Below, one piece after another: positions 43,397 to 52,135 of a stretch of 64,000 nucleotides of DNA (its first letter is position 1; every line of letters begins with the position of its first letter). Location: assembly GCF_029360645.1 (NCBI RefSeq), contig NZ_JARDUA010000001.1, forward strand, positions 1 through 64,000, read 5' to 3'. Made by a program: the position numbers and the translations under genes. The stretch comes from Pontibacter litorisediminis. GTDB lineage: Bacteria > Bacteroidota > Bacteroidia > Cytophagales > Hymenobacteraceae. The notes beneath the pieces were generated by a model, which searched no databases, was not told the DNA's origin, and saw only the letters and a program-made list of their open reading frames with translations.

Positions 43397-45793
43397 TTGA
43401 TCTACCCAGAAAACTTTGAAATAAAAATCGGCTTTGCACAAGTGCGCGAAATGCTCCTGGACCTATGTCTGAGCCCGCTGGGACGCAACTTTGTAAACCG
43501 CATGCAATTCCTGAACCGCCACGACCTGGTAGAGAGGCTGTTGCAACAGACAGACGAATTTAAACAATTGCTGGAGTCGGACGCTGAGATTCCGCTTCAG
43601 CACTATTATGACCCGACCACCTCTCTTGACCGTGCGGCCATTGAAGGCACCTACCTGGACGTGACGCAGTTTTTCGAGATCAAGATGTCGTTGCGCACGA
43701 TCCGTGACTCGCTTCGCTTTATTTCGGAGGCGGAGGAAGGGAAGTACGAGGCACTGAAAGAATTAGGTGCCAACGTGAGCGTAGAGCGCTCGCTGCTGGC
43801 TGCTTTGGATAAAGTGGTAGACGACGCCGGCGCCGTCCGCGACGATGCCACTCCGGAGCTGCAGCGCCTGAAGCGGGAGCTGATCGCCCAGCAGGCGGTA
43901 CTCCGGAAAACGATCAGCTCTATCTTGCGCCACGCCAAAAAAGAAGGTTGGACACCGTCAGACGTGGAGCCAACTATACGTGGCGGCCGCCTGGTGATAC
44001 CGGTTATCGCCGAGCACAAGCGCCGCATCAAAGGCCTGATCCATGATGAGTCGAACACGGGCCAAACGGTGTACATCGAACCAGAGTCTATTTTTGAGCT
44101 TAACAACGACATCAAGGACCTGGAGAATGCGTACCATCGCGAGCTGATCCGTATCCTGATGGGGCTGACGAACACTTTGCGCCACCACATACCGGAGCTT
44201 CGCAAAGCTTACCAATACCTGGGGCTGCTGGATTTTATCCGTGCCAAGGCGGCGTTTGCCCGCCGCATAGAGGCCAGCAAGCCGACGCTGCACAAATACC
44301 CTCTCATTAACTGGAAGCAGGCTTTCCACCCGCTGCTGTACCTGGCGCACAAGCAGGCAAATAAGCCTACGGTGCCTATGGACCTGGAGCTGAACCGGGA
44401 GCAGCGCATCCTGCTTATCTCGGGGCCCAATGCCGGCGGTAAGTCTGTCAGCTTGAAAACTGTGGGCCTGGTGCAGTACATGCTGCAGTGCGGTTTGCTG
44501 ATTCCGGCCGCGGATGGCTCTGAAGCCGGTATCTTCCATGATATCTTTATTGATATTGGGGATGAGCAGTCGATAGAGAACGACCTGAGTACGTATAGCT
44601 CGCACCTGACCAACATGAAGAAGTTTGTTACGGTGGCCGATAAGCGGAGCCTGGTGCTGATAGACGAGTTCGGCACCGGTACGGAGCCTATACTAGGTGG
44701 GGCCATTGCCGAGGCGGTGCTGCAGAACCTGAACGACAGCCATGTGTATGGCGTCATCACGACGCACTATACGAACCTGAAGAACTATGCCGAGCGCACA
44801 CCGGGTATTGTGAACGGTGCCATGCGATACGACCATAAGCACCTGCAGCCGCTATACCAGCTGGAGATCGGTAAGCCAGGTTCATCCTTTGCTATAGAGA
44901 TCGCGCAGAAAATCGGTCTGCCTAAGCATATTATCGACAGGGCCAGCAAGCTGGTGGGTAAGGATAAGATTCGCTACGACCGTCTGCTGGAAGAGCTGGA
45001 GACGGAGAAGCAGGAGCTGGAGAAGAAGACACGTGAGGCGGCCAAGCTGGAAGAGAAACTAAAGCGCCAGGTAAAGGATTATAGCGACCTGAAGAACTTC
45101 CTGGAAGATAGCAAGCAGGAGATTATGCGTGAGGCCAAAGGCAAAGCCAAGCTGCTTCTGAAGGATGCAAACCAGAAGATCGAATCCACGATCCAGCAGA
45201 TCAAGCAGAGCCAGGCCGAGAAAGAGAAAACGAAGGAGGCCAGACGCGAGCTGGAGGAGTTTGCACAGGAGGTGCGTAAAGAGGAGCCCCGCCCGGCGCA
45301 CAAGCGCATTGCCAACGGAAGTATAAAAGAAGGCGATAACGTGGCGCTGGTAGGGCAGGACTCGATCGGGCAGGTGGTAAGTATAAAAGGTAAAACCGCG
45401 GAAGTGCTTTTCGGAGGTCTCAAGACCATTGTGAAGGTAAACAACCTGGAGCGGGTAGAGGGGCAGGTGGCCAAGCAGAAAAAAGCTAAAGCAGAAAGCA
45501 ACGTTGGTGGCTACAGCCGTGGCATGAACATGACGCAACGCATGGCTGACTTTACCAGTACGCTCGATATCCGCGGCGAGTATGCCGAGAATGCCCTCAC
45601 GAAAGTGATGAACTTTACCGACGAGGCGCTGATGCTCGGTATTCCGGAGATCAAGATCATACACGGCCGCGGCAACGGGGTGCTGCGCCAGGTGGTGCGC
45701 GATTACCTGTACTCAGTTCCGGAGGTGGCCAGCCTGGGTAACGAAGCCGAGGAACGTGGCGGCGACGGCGCTACCCTGGCTGTGCTGAAGTAA
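43397..45793 (+). CDS. mutS2: Endonuclease MutS2
   Basis: MutS2 binds branched DNA and is implicated in suppressing homologous recombination; in some bacteria it also rescues collided ribosomes. The 798-residue protein has the MutS core and clamp, the ATPase with Walker A GPNAGGKS at residues 343-350 and Walker B LVLIDEFGTG, a long coiled coil (about 515-625), and a C-terminal Smr domain from about 723 (LDIRGEYAENAL, IIHGRGNGVLR). The start is TTG; an in-frame TAA two codons upstream excludes an earlier one. A strong terminator follows. Confidence 0.95.
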   Translation: MIYPENFEIKIGFAQVREMLLDLCLSPLGRNFVNRMQFLNRHDLVERLLQQTDEFKQLLESDAEIPLQHYYDPTTSLDRAAIEGTYLDVTQFFEIKMSLRTIRDSLRFISEAEEGKYEALKELGANVSVERSLLAALDKVVDDAGAVRDDATPELQRLKRELIAQQAVLRKTISSILRHAKKEGWTPSDVEPTIRGGRLVIPVIAEHKRRIKGLIHDESNTGQTVYIEPESIFELNNDIKDLENAYHRELIRILMGLTNTLRHHIPELRKAYQYLGLLDFIRAKAAFARRIEASKPTLHKYPLINWKQAFHPLLYLAHKQANKPTVPMDLELNREQRILLISGPNAGGKSVSLKTVGLVQYMLQCGLLIPAADGSEAGIFHDIFIDIGDEQSIENDLSTYSSHLTNMKKFVTVADKRSLVLIDEFGTGTEPILGGAIAEAVLQNLNDSHVYGVITTHYTNLKNYAERTPGIVNGAMRYDHKHLQPLYQLEIGKPGSSFAIEIAQKIGLPKHIIDRASKLVGKDKIRYDRLLEELETEKQELEKKTREAAKLEEKLKRQVKDYSDLKNFLEDSKQEIMREAKGKAKLLLKDANQKIESTIQQIKQSQAEKEKTKEARRELEEFAQEVRKEEPRPAHKRIANGSIKEGDNVALVGQDSIGQVVSIKGKTAEVLFGGLKTIVKVNNLERVEGQVAKQKKAKAESNVGGYSRGMNMTQRMADFTSTLDIRGEYAENALTKVMNFTDEALMLGIPEIKIIHGRGNGVLRQVVRDYLYSVPEVASLGNEAEERGGDGATLAVLK

Positions 45794-45807
45794 GCATGTG
45801 TTAGTCG

Positions 45808-45850
45808 AAACAGCGAAGGCTCCCGAAATTTGGGAGCCTTCGCTGTTTTA
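45808..45850. terminator. Terminator of mutS2 and the facing lipoprotein gene
   Basis: A perfect 17-base inverted repeat (45808-45824 and 45832-45848) with core GAAGGCTCCC/GGGAGCCTTC and flanking AAAC/GTTT. It lies between convergent genes. A close relative lies after the next lipoprotein gene (46341-46386). Confidence 0.9.
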
Positions 45851-46261
45851 CTGCCTCGTAAACCTGTATTCGATTCCGCCCTGCAGGTACCATAGCTCGT
45901 TCTCCTCCAACTTTGAGATAACTACGGTATACTCATTTCGTGTTCCTTCATCGAATATGATGACCCTTTCATCGTTGCCATATTCCCAGGTTCCATCTAC
46001 TAATGGGGCACCAGCATATTGGTCCGAGTAAGTGCCGTCTCTATTAAATAGGGAGGTGTATTGCAAAATATCCATCCCCGTTTGTTCTTCATACTCGGCT
46101 GAAACGTCTTGACCTAGATAATAGACCGCATTACCAGTCCATTCGCCATTTGTTAGCAGCGATACGTTCGGCGATACATCGTCGTCATCGTCTTTGCAGC
46201 TCGTGAAGGCTACCATACACATGGCCGCAAATATTAAATTCAGGAGTTTAAATTTGTGCAT
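45848..46261 (-). CDS. Small lipoprotein, lipocalin-like, paralogue 1
   Basis: I choose ATG 46261, where the signal peptide begins (MHKFKLLNLIFAAMCMVAF, lipobox FTSC). The mature protein begins with an acidic run (KDDDDD), a usual surface-export signal in Bacteroidota. The body is strand-rich, with LLTNGEWTGNAVYYLG and later DGTWEYGNDERVIIFDEGT, in the manner of lipocalin-like domains. It is a paralogue of the next gene upstream, with which it shares GEWTGN and a matching terminator. The function is unknown. Confidence 0.83.
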   Translation of the reverse strand: MHKFKLLNLIFAAMCMVAFTSCKDDDDDVSPNVSLLTNGEWTGNAVYYLGQDVSAEYEEQTGMDILQYTSLFNRDGTYSDQYAGAPLVDGTWEYGNDERVIIFDEGTRNEYTVVISKLEENELWYLQGGIEYRFTRQ

Positions 46262-46340
46262 AGAGATATACATAAGTATTTTCTTGTTATAAGTATAAAT
46301 GGCTGAAAGGTTTACGCCTGCTACGATAAAAGATGCGTTT

Positions 46341-46386
46341 CAGAAACAGCAAAGGCTCCTATAGGTAGGAGCCTTTGCTGTTTCTG
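46341..46386. terminator. Terminator-like perfect palindrome between the lipoprotein paralogues
   Basis: Arms 46341-46361 and 46366-46386 are 21-base perfect reverse complements with a 4-base loop. The stem sequence AACAGCAAAGGCTCC matches the mutS2/lipoprotein terminator (AACAGCGAAGGCTCC) except at one base. It lies 15 bases after the stop of the 46402 gene. Confidence 0.8.
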
Positions 46387-46401
46387 ATATGAGGAAGAAC
46401 T

Positions 46402-46845
46402 TTATCGTTTCAATCGGATCTCTCCTTCAATTGTCATGAAGCCTTCTTCGTCAACCGGAAGATCACCTTCTAAGTACAAATCAGAGGGAGTAAGCTTGTT
46501 TACCGTATAGGTGTTTTCATCTTCTGTCCCTTCATCAAGCACAATGGTTTTCTCACTACTGCCAAATTGCCAATCACCAGAAGATATGGTATTTCCGTCA
46601 AACTTTATGGTGTAAGAGCCGTCTTTCGCGAAGTTGAACTTTGCACTGCTTATGTCACTTTCAAGAAGCGCTTCTACTTGCGTGGTGACGTTAACGCCCC
46701 CGGAGTAAACCTGGTTACCAGTCCATTCACCTCCGGTGAGCATTTCAGTTTTTGATAAATCCTGGTCATCATCTTTATCACAGCTAACCAGTGTCAGCAG
46801 GGAAAGGGAGGCGAAGAAAAGCGTAAGGAGTTTAAGTTTGTTCAT
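46402..46845 (-). CDS. Small lipoprotein, lipocalin-like, paralogue 2
   Basis: I choose ATG 46845 with signal peptide MNKLKLLTLFFASLSLLTL and lipobox LVSC, followed by DKDDDQD. The strand-rich body carries LTGGEWTGNQVYSGG and later SGDWQFGSSEKTIVLDEGTEDENTY. This parallels the neighbouring gene in order and spacing, so the two are tandem duplicates that have diverged. It may also be cotranscribed with paralogue 1. The function is unknown. Confidence 0.83.
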   Translation of the reverse strand: MNKLKLLTLFFASLSLLTLVSCDKDDDQDLSKTEMLTGGEWTGNQVYSGGVNVTTQVEALLESDISSAKFNFAKDGSYTIKFDGNTISSGDWQFGSSEKTIVLDEGTEDENTYTVNKLTPSDLYLEGDLPVDEEGFMTIEGEIRLKR

Positions 46846-47025
46846 AAATAAAAAGGTTTTAATATTTAGATGTTGCAAATATATAGGCTCATGTATACTT
46901 GCAATGAGAGTTGCACTGTATTTTCTTCTGTGTTATCTATAAAAATGAGATTTAGCAATATAGGGTGAGTTTTTATTGGACTAAAAGCTGGGGCAGGAGA
47001 CGCAGGGTAAGCGAGGCTATCCAAG

Positions 47026-47092
47026 CACAGGAAGTATAAAATAACAAAGCCAGCCCTTGAGAGGCTGGCTTTGTTATTTTATACTTCCTGTG
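47026..47092. terminator. Very long perfect hairpin next to lepB
   Basis: Two 30-base arms (47026-47055 and 47063-47092) are perfect reverse complements around a 7-base loop. The inner core is AAAGCCAGCC/GGCTGGCTTT, then an A/T section, then AAGTATA and TATACTT, then CACAGG/CCTGTG. It begins 8 bases after the lepB stop, so it is the terminator of that operon, with unusually extended arms. Confidence 0.9.
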
Positions 47093-47099
47093 AAAGCGT

Positions 47100-48206
47100 T
47101 TAGTCGATGATGTTGAAGAGGCGGTTCCAGCGAACCTTGCTGAACATGCTGCCTTCCGGATTGGTCGACATCCAGATCATCACGGCCTTTCCTACAATGT
47201 GGTCTGCCGGTACAAAGCCCCAGTAGCGCGAGTCGAGGGAATTATGGCGGTTGTCGCCCATCATAAAGTAGTAGTTCTGCTTAAAGGTATACTCCTTCAC
47301 CTCCTGCCCGTCAAGGTAGAGCTTGCCATCACGCACTTCCGCGTTTTCGTTGTGCTCATACTCCAGGATCACACGCTCATAAAACGGCAAGGACTCCGGT
47401 GTAATAGCCACCGTGGCGCCTTCCTGTGGTATATAGATGGGACCGTAGAAGTCCTTGTTCCACTTATACTTGCTTGGCACGTGCGGGAAAACGCCAGCTT
47501 CAGCCTCACCTGCGGTGCCTTTGTACATGATCACCTCCTTAATGAAGTCCAGCTTGGAGATTTCCTCGGCCATTGCAGGGGTTATGTCTATCACATACCC
47601 GTTGTCAAACATCTGCACCTCGCTTAGCCTGATGTCGCGGTCCTGGAAGAACTTGTCGGAAAGCTGCATGGTGGGAATAACCACGTACTTAAACTGCATC
47701 TCTTCCGGGTTCTCAATGGCCTGGCCATCGATTAGCACCTGTGCGTCCCGGATCTCCAGCGAGTCGCCGGGCATGCCAATGGCTCGCTTGATGTAGTTGG
47801 TGCGCAGGTCAGCGGGGTGCTCATCCTCTGGCGGATAGTTAAAAACCACCACGTCATTGCGCTTTACTTCGGAAAAGCCCGGCAGGCGGTAAGAAGGCAG
47901 CTGTATGGCATCGGAGTAGGAGGGGATGTTGGTTCCCCAGATGGTCTGGTGCGTGAGCGGCACCTGCAGCGGCGTCATGGGGGTGCGCGGGCCATAATGC
48001 AATTTGCTCACAAAGAGGAAGTCGCCGACCAGCAAGGACTTCTCCATGGATGGGGTAGGAATCGTGTAAGCCTCGAAAGTAGCCCAGCGGATAAGGCTGG
48101 CGGCAATTACGGCGAAAAGAATGGCATCGCCCCACTCGCGGGCAAAACTTTTCTTTTTCTTAGGCTCCTTCGTCTCGGGCTTCTTTTCCCAAAATTTTAC
48201 GTTCAT
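47100..48206 (-). CDS. lepB: Signal peptidase I
   Basis: LepB cleaves signal peptides from exported proteins at the outer face of the inner membrane. The 368-residue protein has one N-terminal membrane segment (about 27-45), the catalytic Ser53 in TPSMEKSLLVGD, the catalytic Lys140 in YIKRAIGMPGD, and the late box MMGDNRHNSLDSRYWGFVP. A long insertion between the two catalytic regions is typical of Bacteroidota. It lies 15 bases after dapB, as the last gene of a housekeeping operon. Confidence 0.95.
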   Translation of the reverse strand: MNVKFWEKKPETKEPKKKKSFAREWGDAILFAVIAASLIRWATFEAYTIPTPSMEKSLLVGDFLFVSKLHYGPRTPMTPLQVPLTHQTIWGTNIPSYSDAIQLPSYRLPGFSEVKRNDVVVFNYPPEDEHPADLRTNYIKRAIGMPGDSLEIRDAQVLIDGQAIENPEEMQFKYVVIPTMQLSDKFFQDRDIRLSEVQMFDNGYVIDITPAMAEEISKLDFIKEVIMYKGTAGEAEAGVFPHVPSKYKWNKDFYGPIYIPQEGATVAITPESLPFYERVILEYEHNENAEVRDGKLYLDGQEVKEYTFKQNYYFMMGDNRHNSLDSRYWGFVPADHIVGKAVMIWMSTNPEGSMFSKVRWNRLFNIID

Positions 48207-48221
48207 CTGCTAAGCTATGGG

Positions 48222-48938
48222 TTACAGGTTCAGCATGTCCTTCATGCCGTACACACCTTGGCGGCCTTGCAGCCACGAGGCGGCCATCACGGCGCCATCT
48301 GCAAAACCGGCACGGGTGTGGGCAATGTGTCCTAACTCAAGGGTATCCACTTCGGAGGCATAGGTAACAATATGTGTGCCTACTACCTCTGGCTCTCGCT
48401 CCGAAGCGATGTTTAATTTAGTTTTTTCTTCGGGATTATCGCTAACCCAGCCGCTTAAATCTTTATAGCTGGCCAGTATACCTTCGGCCGTTGTGATGCC
48501 TGTGCCGCTTGGCTTGTCTACCTTCTGCAGGTGGTGCACCTCGCGTATGGCCACACCATACTCATGGTAGTCCTTCATTTTACTGGCGATGTACTCGTTA
48601 AAATGGAAGAACAGGTTCACGCCCACGCTAAAGTTGGAGGCGTAAAAGAAAGCCCCATTATTTTCAGCGCAGAGCGCTTTGGCTTCCTCATACTTGTCCA
48701 GCCAGCCGGTAGAGCCGGACACAACCGGGATGCCGTTTTTCAGGCAATAGGTGATGTTGCCGAAGGCGGAGTCGGGGTGCGTGAACTCTATGGCTACGTC
48801 GGTGTTGGCAGCCGTATAGTTTTGTAGTTCGTGGGCGTTGCTGTGGGTGATTTTGCCGACGATCTGGTGGCCTTTGGCCATGGCTGTCTGCTCAATGGTT
48901 TTGCCCATTTTGCCGTAGCCTATCAAAAGAATTCTCAT
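48222..48938 (-). CDS. dapB: 4-hydroxy-tetrahydrodipicolinate reductase
   Basis: DapB reduces the dihydrodipicolinate-type intermediate in diaminopimelate and lysine synthesis, feeding peptidoglycan. The 238-residue protein has the Rossmann motif RILLIGYGKMGKTIEQ, the substrate-binding SNFSVGVNLFF and the HHLQKVDKPSGT segment with the catalytic His. The start overlaps the stop of the DUF5683 gene (ATGA), indicating coupling. Confidence 0.95.
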   Translation of the reverse strand: MRILLIGYGKMGKTIEQTAMAKGHQIVGKITHSNAHELQNYTAANTDVAIEFTHPDSAFGNITYCLKNGIPVVSGSTGWLDKYEEAKALCAENNGAFFYASNFSVGVNLFFHFNEYIASKMKDYHEYGVAIREVHHLQKVDKPSGTGITTAEGILASYKDLSGWVSDNPEEKTKLNIASEREPEVVGTHIVTYASEVDTLELGHIAHTRAGFADGAVMAASWLQGRQGVYGMKDMLNL

Positions 48939-49609
48939 TTGCTGAAACGTGTGAATAGTGTTAGAGACACGCCGGGGGTATAGCTGCCTGGTTGTGACTG
49001 GAGATGCATCAGATTTGGCTGCACGCGCAGTGCCAGTTCTTCCCCCACGTCAAACTCCTTCAGGTGGGCATGCACATAGGCCTCTGCGATCTGCAAGGCA
49101 TAGGCTGCCGCAGAAAGAATTACCGTCAGGTCGCGGTTGCGGCGGTAATAATCGCGGCGGTAGCGCAGGTTGCTCTCGGCATCCCGGCCGTACTGCACAT
49201 TTAAAGAAGGGTAGTCTGGGTTATTGGCATACTTGTCTACCGTACTGGGGTCACCGTCTGTTCGCTGCAGCAGGGCCTTCCGGTAATCCTGGTAGTTGTT
49301 GTTGTTGTCGATGAAGAAGTAGGTTAGCACAGCGCCAGTGCCGTACACGATCGGCAGCTTCCAGTAAGATTTGTTATAAATCTGCCCTGCGCCGGGAAGT
49401 ACCGCCGCGAAGAGAGCGGCTTTGGCTGGTCTGTCCCACGTGCTCAAAAAGAAACCTTTGCGTTCAGCTGCGGCGGTATCGGCAACGGGAGTAAGCGGCA
49501 CACGCACCGAGTCGGGGCCAGCGGTTATGACCTGCCCCTGGGTTTGTACCGGGGCAAAGTATAAGACCATGCCCACAAGCCATGCCGCCGCGCTCACTTT
49601 CAGCTTCAT
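48935..49609 (-). CDS. DUF5683 family exported protein
   Basis: The 224-residue protein has a signal peptide (MKLKVSAAAWLVGMVLYFAP) and a conserved DUF5683 region (PAKAALFAAVLPGAGQIYNKSYWKLPIVYG) with a hydrophobic turn, followed by a Tyr/Arg-rich stretch and an amphipathic tail. The place between parB and dapB is conserved in Bacteroidota. It is likely envelope-associated; the function is unknown. Confidence 0.9.
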   Translation of the reverse strand: MKLKVSAAAWLVGMVLYFAPVQTQGQVITAGPDSVRVPLTPVADTAAAERKGFFLSTWDRPAKAALFAAVLPGAGQIYNKSYWKLPIVYGTGAVLTYFFIDNNNNYQDYRKALLQRTDGDPSTVDKYANNPDYPSLNVQYGRDAESNLRYRRDYYRRNRDLTVILSAAAYALQIAEAYVHAHLKEFDVGEELALRVQPNLMHLQSQPGSYTPGVSLTLFTRFSK

Positions 49610-49614
49610 TCGCC

Positions 49615-50529
49615 TTAGTAGTTTAGTATTTCCAGGATACGGTTTAATTCATCCACCGACACAAACGGGATTTTGATCTCGCCCTTGCCATCGTTGTTGG
49701 CCTTTACCTGTATCTTGGTGCCGAACTGAGAGGTAAGCTTGCTCTCCACTGTTTTCAGCTCCTCCTCATACTTGTTGAACTGCAGTTTTTGTTGCGCATC
49801 CGGCTTTTTCTTCGCGTTCTGCAGGTTGCGCACCAGCTCCTCCACCTTCCGCACCGACAGCTCCTTGGCCACCACCTCCTTGAACACATCCAGCTGCTGC
49901 TCAATAGTGTCGATGTTGATGAGGGCGCGGGCATGCCCCATGCTGATCACGTTGTCGCGCAGGGCGATCTGGATATCCGGTGGGAGCTTGAGCAGGCGCA
50001 GGTAGTTGGTAACGGTCGTGCGCTTTTTGCCCACGCGGTCGCCTAGTTCCTCCTGCTTCAGGCTGCACTCTGTGAGCAGGCGCTGGTAGGAGAGGGCGAT
50101 CTCGATGGCATTCAGGTTCTCGCGCTGAATGTTCTCGATCAGGGCCATCTCCAGCATCTGCTGGTCGTCTGCCTTGCGGATGTAGGCAGGTATAACGGTA
50201 AGGCCGGCAATCTTGGAGGCCTGGTAGCGGCGCTCACCCGATATCAACTGGTAGCTGTTCGGGCCCAGCTGCCTTACCGTGATGGGCTGAATGATGCCCT
50301 GTACTTTAATAGACTCTGCCAACTCTTCCAGCGCCGCCTGGTCAAAATGGGTGCGGGGCTGGTAAGGGTTGGTCTGTATGTGGTCAATGGCTATGTCTGC
50401 GATGGTATTAACGTCGTTTGTAGTGGATGACTCAGTTTTGCCGGTATACTTGTTGCCCTCCAGAAGAGAGCCAAGGCCGCGGCCGAGGCCGCCTTTACGT
50501 TTCGCTGCAGAATTCTTGTTATCAGACAT
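49615..50529 (-). CDS. parB: Chromosome partition protein ParB
   Basis: ParB binds parS sites and spreads as a CTP-dependent clamp that ParA moves to segregate origins. The 304-residue protein has the N-terminal KGGLGRGLGSLL, the CTP-binding GERRYQASKIAGL, ALIENIQRENLNAIE, a helix-turn-helix (QEELGDRVGKKRTTVTNYLRLLKLP) and a C-terminal dimer domain. It lies 18 bases after parA. I found no parS site in the window. Confidence 0.95.
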   Translation of the reverse strand: MSDNKNSAAKRKGGLGRGLGSLLEGNKYTGKTESSTTNDVNTIADIAIDHIQTNPYQPRTHFDQAALEELAESIKVQGIIQPITVRQLGPNSYQLISGERRYQASKIAGLTVIPAYIRKADDQQMLEMALIENIQRENLNAIEIALSYQRLLTECSLKQEELGDRVGKKRTTVTNYLRLLKLPPDIQIALRDNVISMGHARALINIDTIEQQLDVFKEVVAKELSVRKVEELVRNLQNAKKKPDAQQKLQFNKYEEELKTVESKLTSQFGTKIQVKANNDGKGEIKIPFVSVDELNRILEILNY

Positions 50530-50547
50530 GTACTCTCGTAATTGTTG

Positions 50548-51327
50548 TTAAGCCAGCGCTACGCTGTTCTTCTCTGCAATCTCGCGCGCCAGGTTCAGGT
50601 AGCTCAGGGCACCTTTGCTGTCGGCGTCGTGCAGCAGGGCAGGAATGCCAAAGCTCGGAGACTCGCTCAGCTTCACGTTACGCGGAATGATGGTGTCGAA
50701 CACCATTTGCTGGAAGTGCGTCTTCACCTCTTCCACCACCTGGTTGCTCAGGCGCAGGCGCACGTCATACATGGTCAGCAGGATTCCCTCAATGGCCAAC
50801 TCCGTGTTCAGGCGCGACTGGATGATCTTGATCGTGTTCAGGAGCTTGCCCAGGCCTTCGAGTGCAAAATACTCGCACTGCACCGGGATCACCACGGAAT
50901 CGGCGGCGGTAAGGGAGTTCACTGTGATCAGGCCCAGCGAAGGGGAGCAGTCGATGATAATGTAATCATACTTCTGCTTCAGGTCCTTCAGCGCCTCGCG
51001 CATCTTCTCCTCGCGGTTAGGCATGTTGATCATCTCCACCTCGGCACCAACCAGGTCGATGTGCGAGGGGATCAGGTCCAGAAACTCAATGTTAGGCGAC
51101 TGCAGCACGATCTCCTCAGCCTTCACGTCCTCTACCATGCACTCGTAAATGCTGCTGGTAATAGTGGCCGGGTCAAACCCCAGGCCGGAGGTAGCATTTG
51201 CCTGCGGGTCGGCATCCACCAAAAGCGTTTTATATTCCAGGGCTGCCAGGCTTGCTGCAAGGTTAATGGCCGTAGTGGTTTTGCCTACGCCACCTTTCTG
51301 GTTGGCAACCGCAATAATTTTTCCCAT
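50548..51327 (-). CDS. parA: Chromosome partition ATPase ParA
   Basis: ParA is the Walker-type ATPase that moves ParB-bound origins. The protein (259 residues from ATG 51327; the frame opens six codons earlier) begins [25 protein letters not shown] with the deviant Walker A KGGVGKTT. It also has [16 protein letters not shown] and [13 protein letters not shown]. Length matches Soj-type chromosomal ParA. It follows the MBL hydrolase by 7 bases and precedes parB. Confidence 0.95.
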   Translation of the reverse strand: MGKIIAVANQKGGVGKTTTAINLAASLAALEYKTLLVDADPQANATSGLGFDPATITSSIYECMVEDVKAEEIVLQSPNIEFLDLIPSHIDLVGAEVEMINMPNREEKMREALKDLKQKYDYIIIDCSPSLGLITVNSLTAADSVVIPVQCEYFALEGLGKLLNTIKIIQSRLNTELAIEGILLTMYDVRLRLSNQVVEEVKTHFQQMVFDTIIPRNVKLSESPSFGIPALLHDADSKGALSYLNLAREIAEKNSVALA

Positions 51328-51334
51328 GCTATAC

Positions 51335-52015
51335 TTATAGTTCAATAGTTTGACCTATCTCCATTAAAATAAGTTCCTTATCTGCCATCTGCGCCACTTC
51401 CAAAACCTCCTCCTTGTCGATCTTAATGTAAGGGAAGGTGTCAAAGTGCATTCCAATCACCTTGTCTACCTGCACAAAGTCGGCGGCTATCATGGCATCG
51501 TGGATGTCCATGGTGAAGTTATCGCCAATCGGCAGCAAGGCAAAATCCACATCGAACTGCTCCGGTATCAGCTTCATGTCGTAGGTCAGGGCTGTGTCTC
51601 CGGCATAATAGAACGTCGTGTCCTCTGTCTCCACCACGAATCCTGCGGCAGTTCCGCCATACGAGCCATCGGGCAGGGAACTGGAATGAACAGCGTTCAC
51701 CATCTTCACTGTGCCGAAAGGCAGTGTAACCTTACCGCCAGTGTTCATCGGGTGCAGGTTCTCCATACCTTTGGCGCCATACCATTGTACGATCTCGAAG
51801 TTAGCCACAATGTTGCTGTTGTTATTCCGTGCAATCTGCTCCGCGTCGTGCACGTGGTCCTGGTGCCCGTGCGAAAGCAGGATATAGTCAGCTTTGATAT
51901 CGTCTACGTTGATGCTGGATGCTAACTCGTTAGGGGAGATGAAGGGGTCGAACAACACGCGACTCTCTCCGATTTCGAATAAAAAGCAAGACTGGCCGTA
52001 GTACGTTATTTTCAT
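51335..52015 (-). CDS. UPF0173-type metal-dependent hydrolase
   Basis: The protein is a metallo-beta-lactamase-fold hydrolase of the UPF0173 type. Features are [14 protein letters not shown] at the start, [11 protein letters not shown], the metal-binding [11 protein letters not shown], then [19 protein letters not shown] and [12 protein letters not shown] choose ATG 52015 (226 residues), where the family starts; the frame opens 12 codons earlier. The substrate is not known. It heads the run MBL-parA-parB-DUF5683-dapB-lepB. Confidence 0.93.
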   Translation of the reverse strand: MKITYYGQSCFLFEIGESRVLFDPFISPNELASSINVDDIKADYILLSHGHQDHVHDAEQIARNNNSNIVANFEIVQWYGAKGMENLHPMNTGGKVTLPFGTVKMVNAVHSSSLPDGSYGGTAAGFVVETEDTTFYYAGDTALTYDMKLIPEQFDVDFALLPIGDNFTMDIHDAMIAADFVQVDKVIGMHFDTFPYIKIDKEEVLEVAQMADKELILMEIGQTIEL

Positions 52016-52068
52016 AATTTTATCAGAATTAGCTTTTCTATAGCTATGCAAGATAATTTAAACTTCTA

Positions 52069-52076
52069 CAAAGATA
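52069..52076 (-). promoter_or_regulatory. Putative -7 box of the parAB operon
   Basis: On the minus strand this reads TATCTTTG, matching TAnnTTTG, 53 bases before the hydrolase ATG at 52015. No consensus -33 TTTG is found at the usual distance. Confidence 0.4.
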
Positions 52077-52126
52077 CACTTTTCTGGCCACTTTTATCGG
52101 AACGTTCCACGGCAGTTATCCTTTAT

Positions 52127-52135
52127 TTATCCACA
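52127..52135 (+). promoter_or_regulatory. Perfect DnaA-box-like site
   Basis: TTATCCACA is identical to the strong E. coli DnaA box. A single copy proves little, but it lies upstream of parAB, genes often near the replication origin. TTATCC at 52116-52121 is a partial second copy. Confidence 0.35.
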
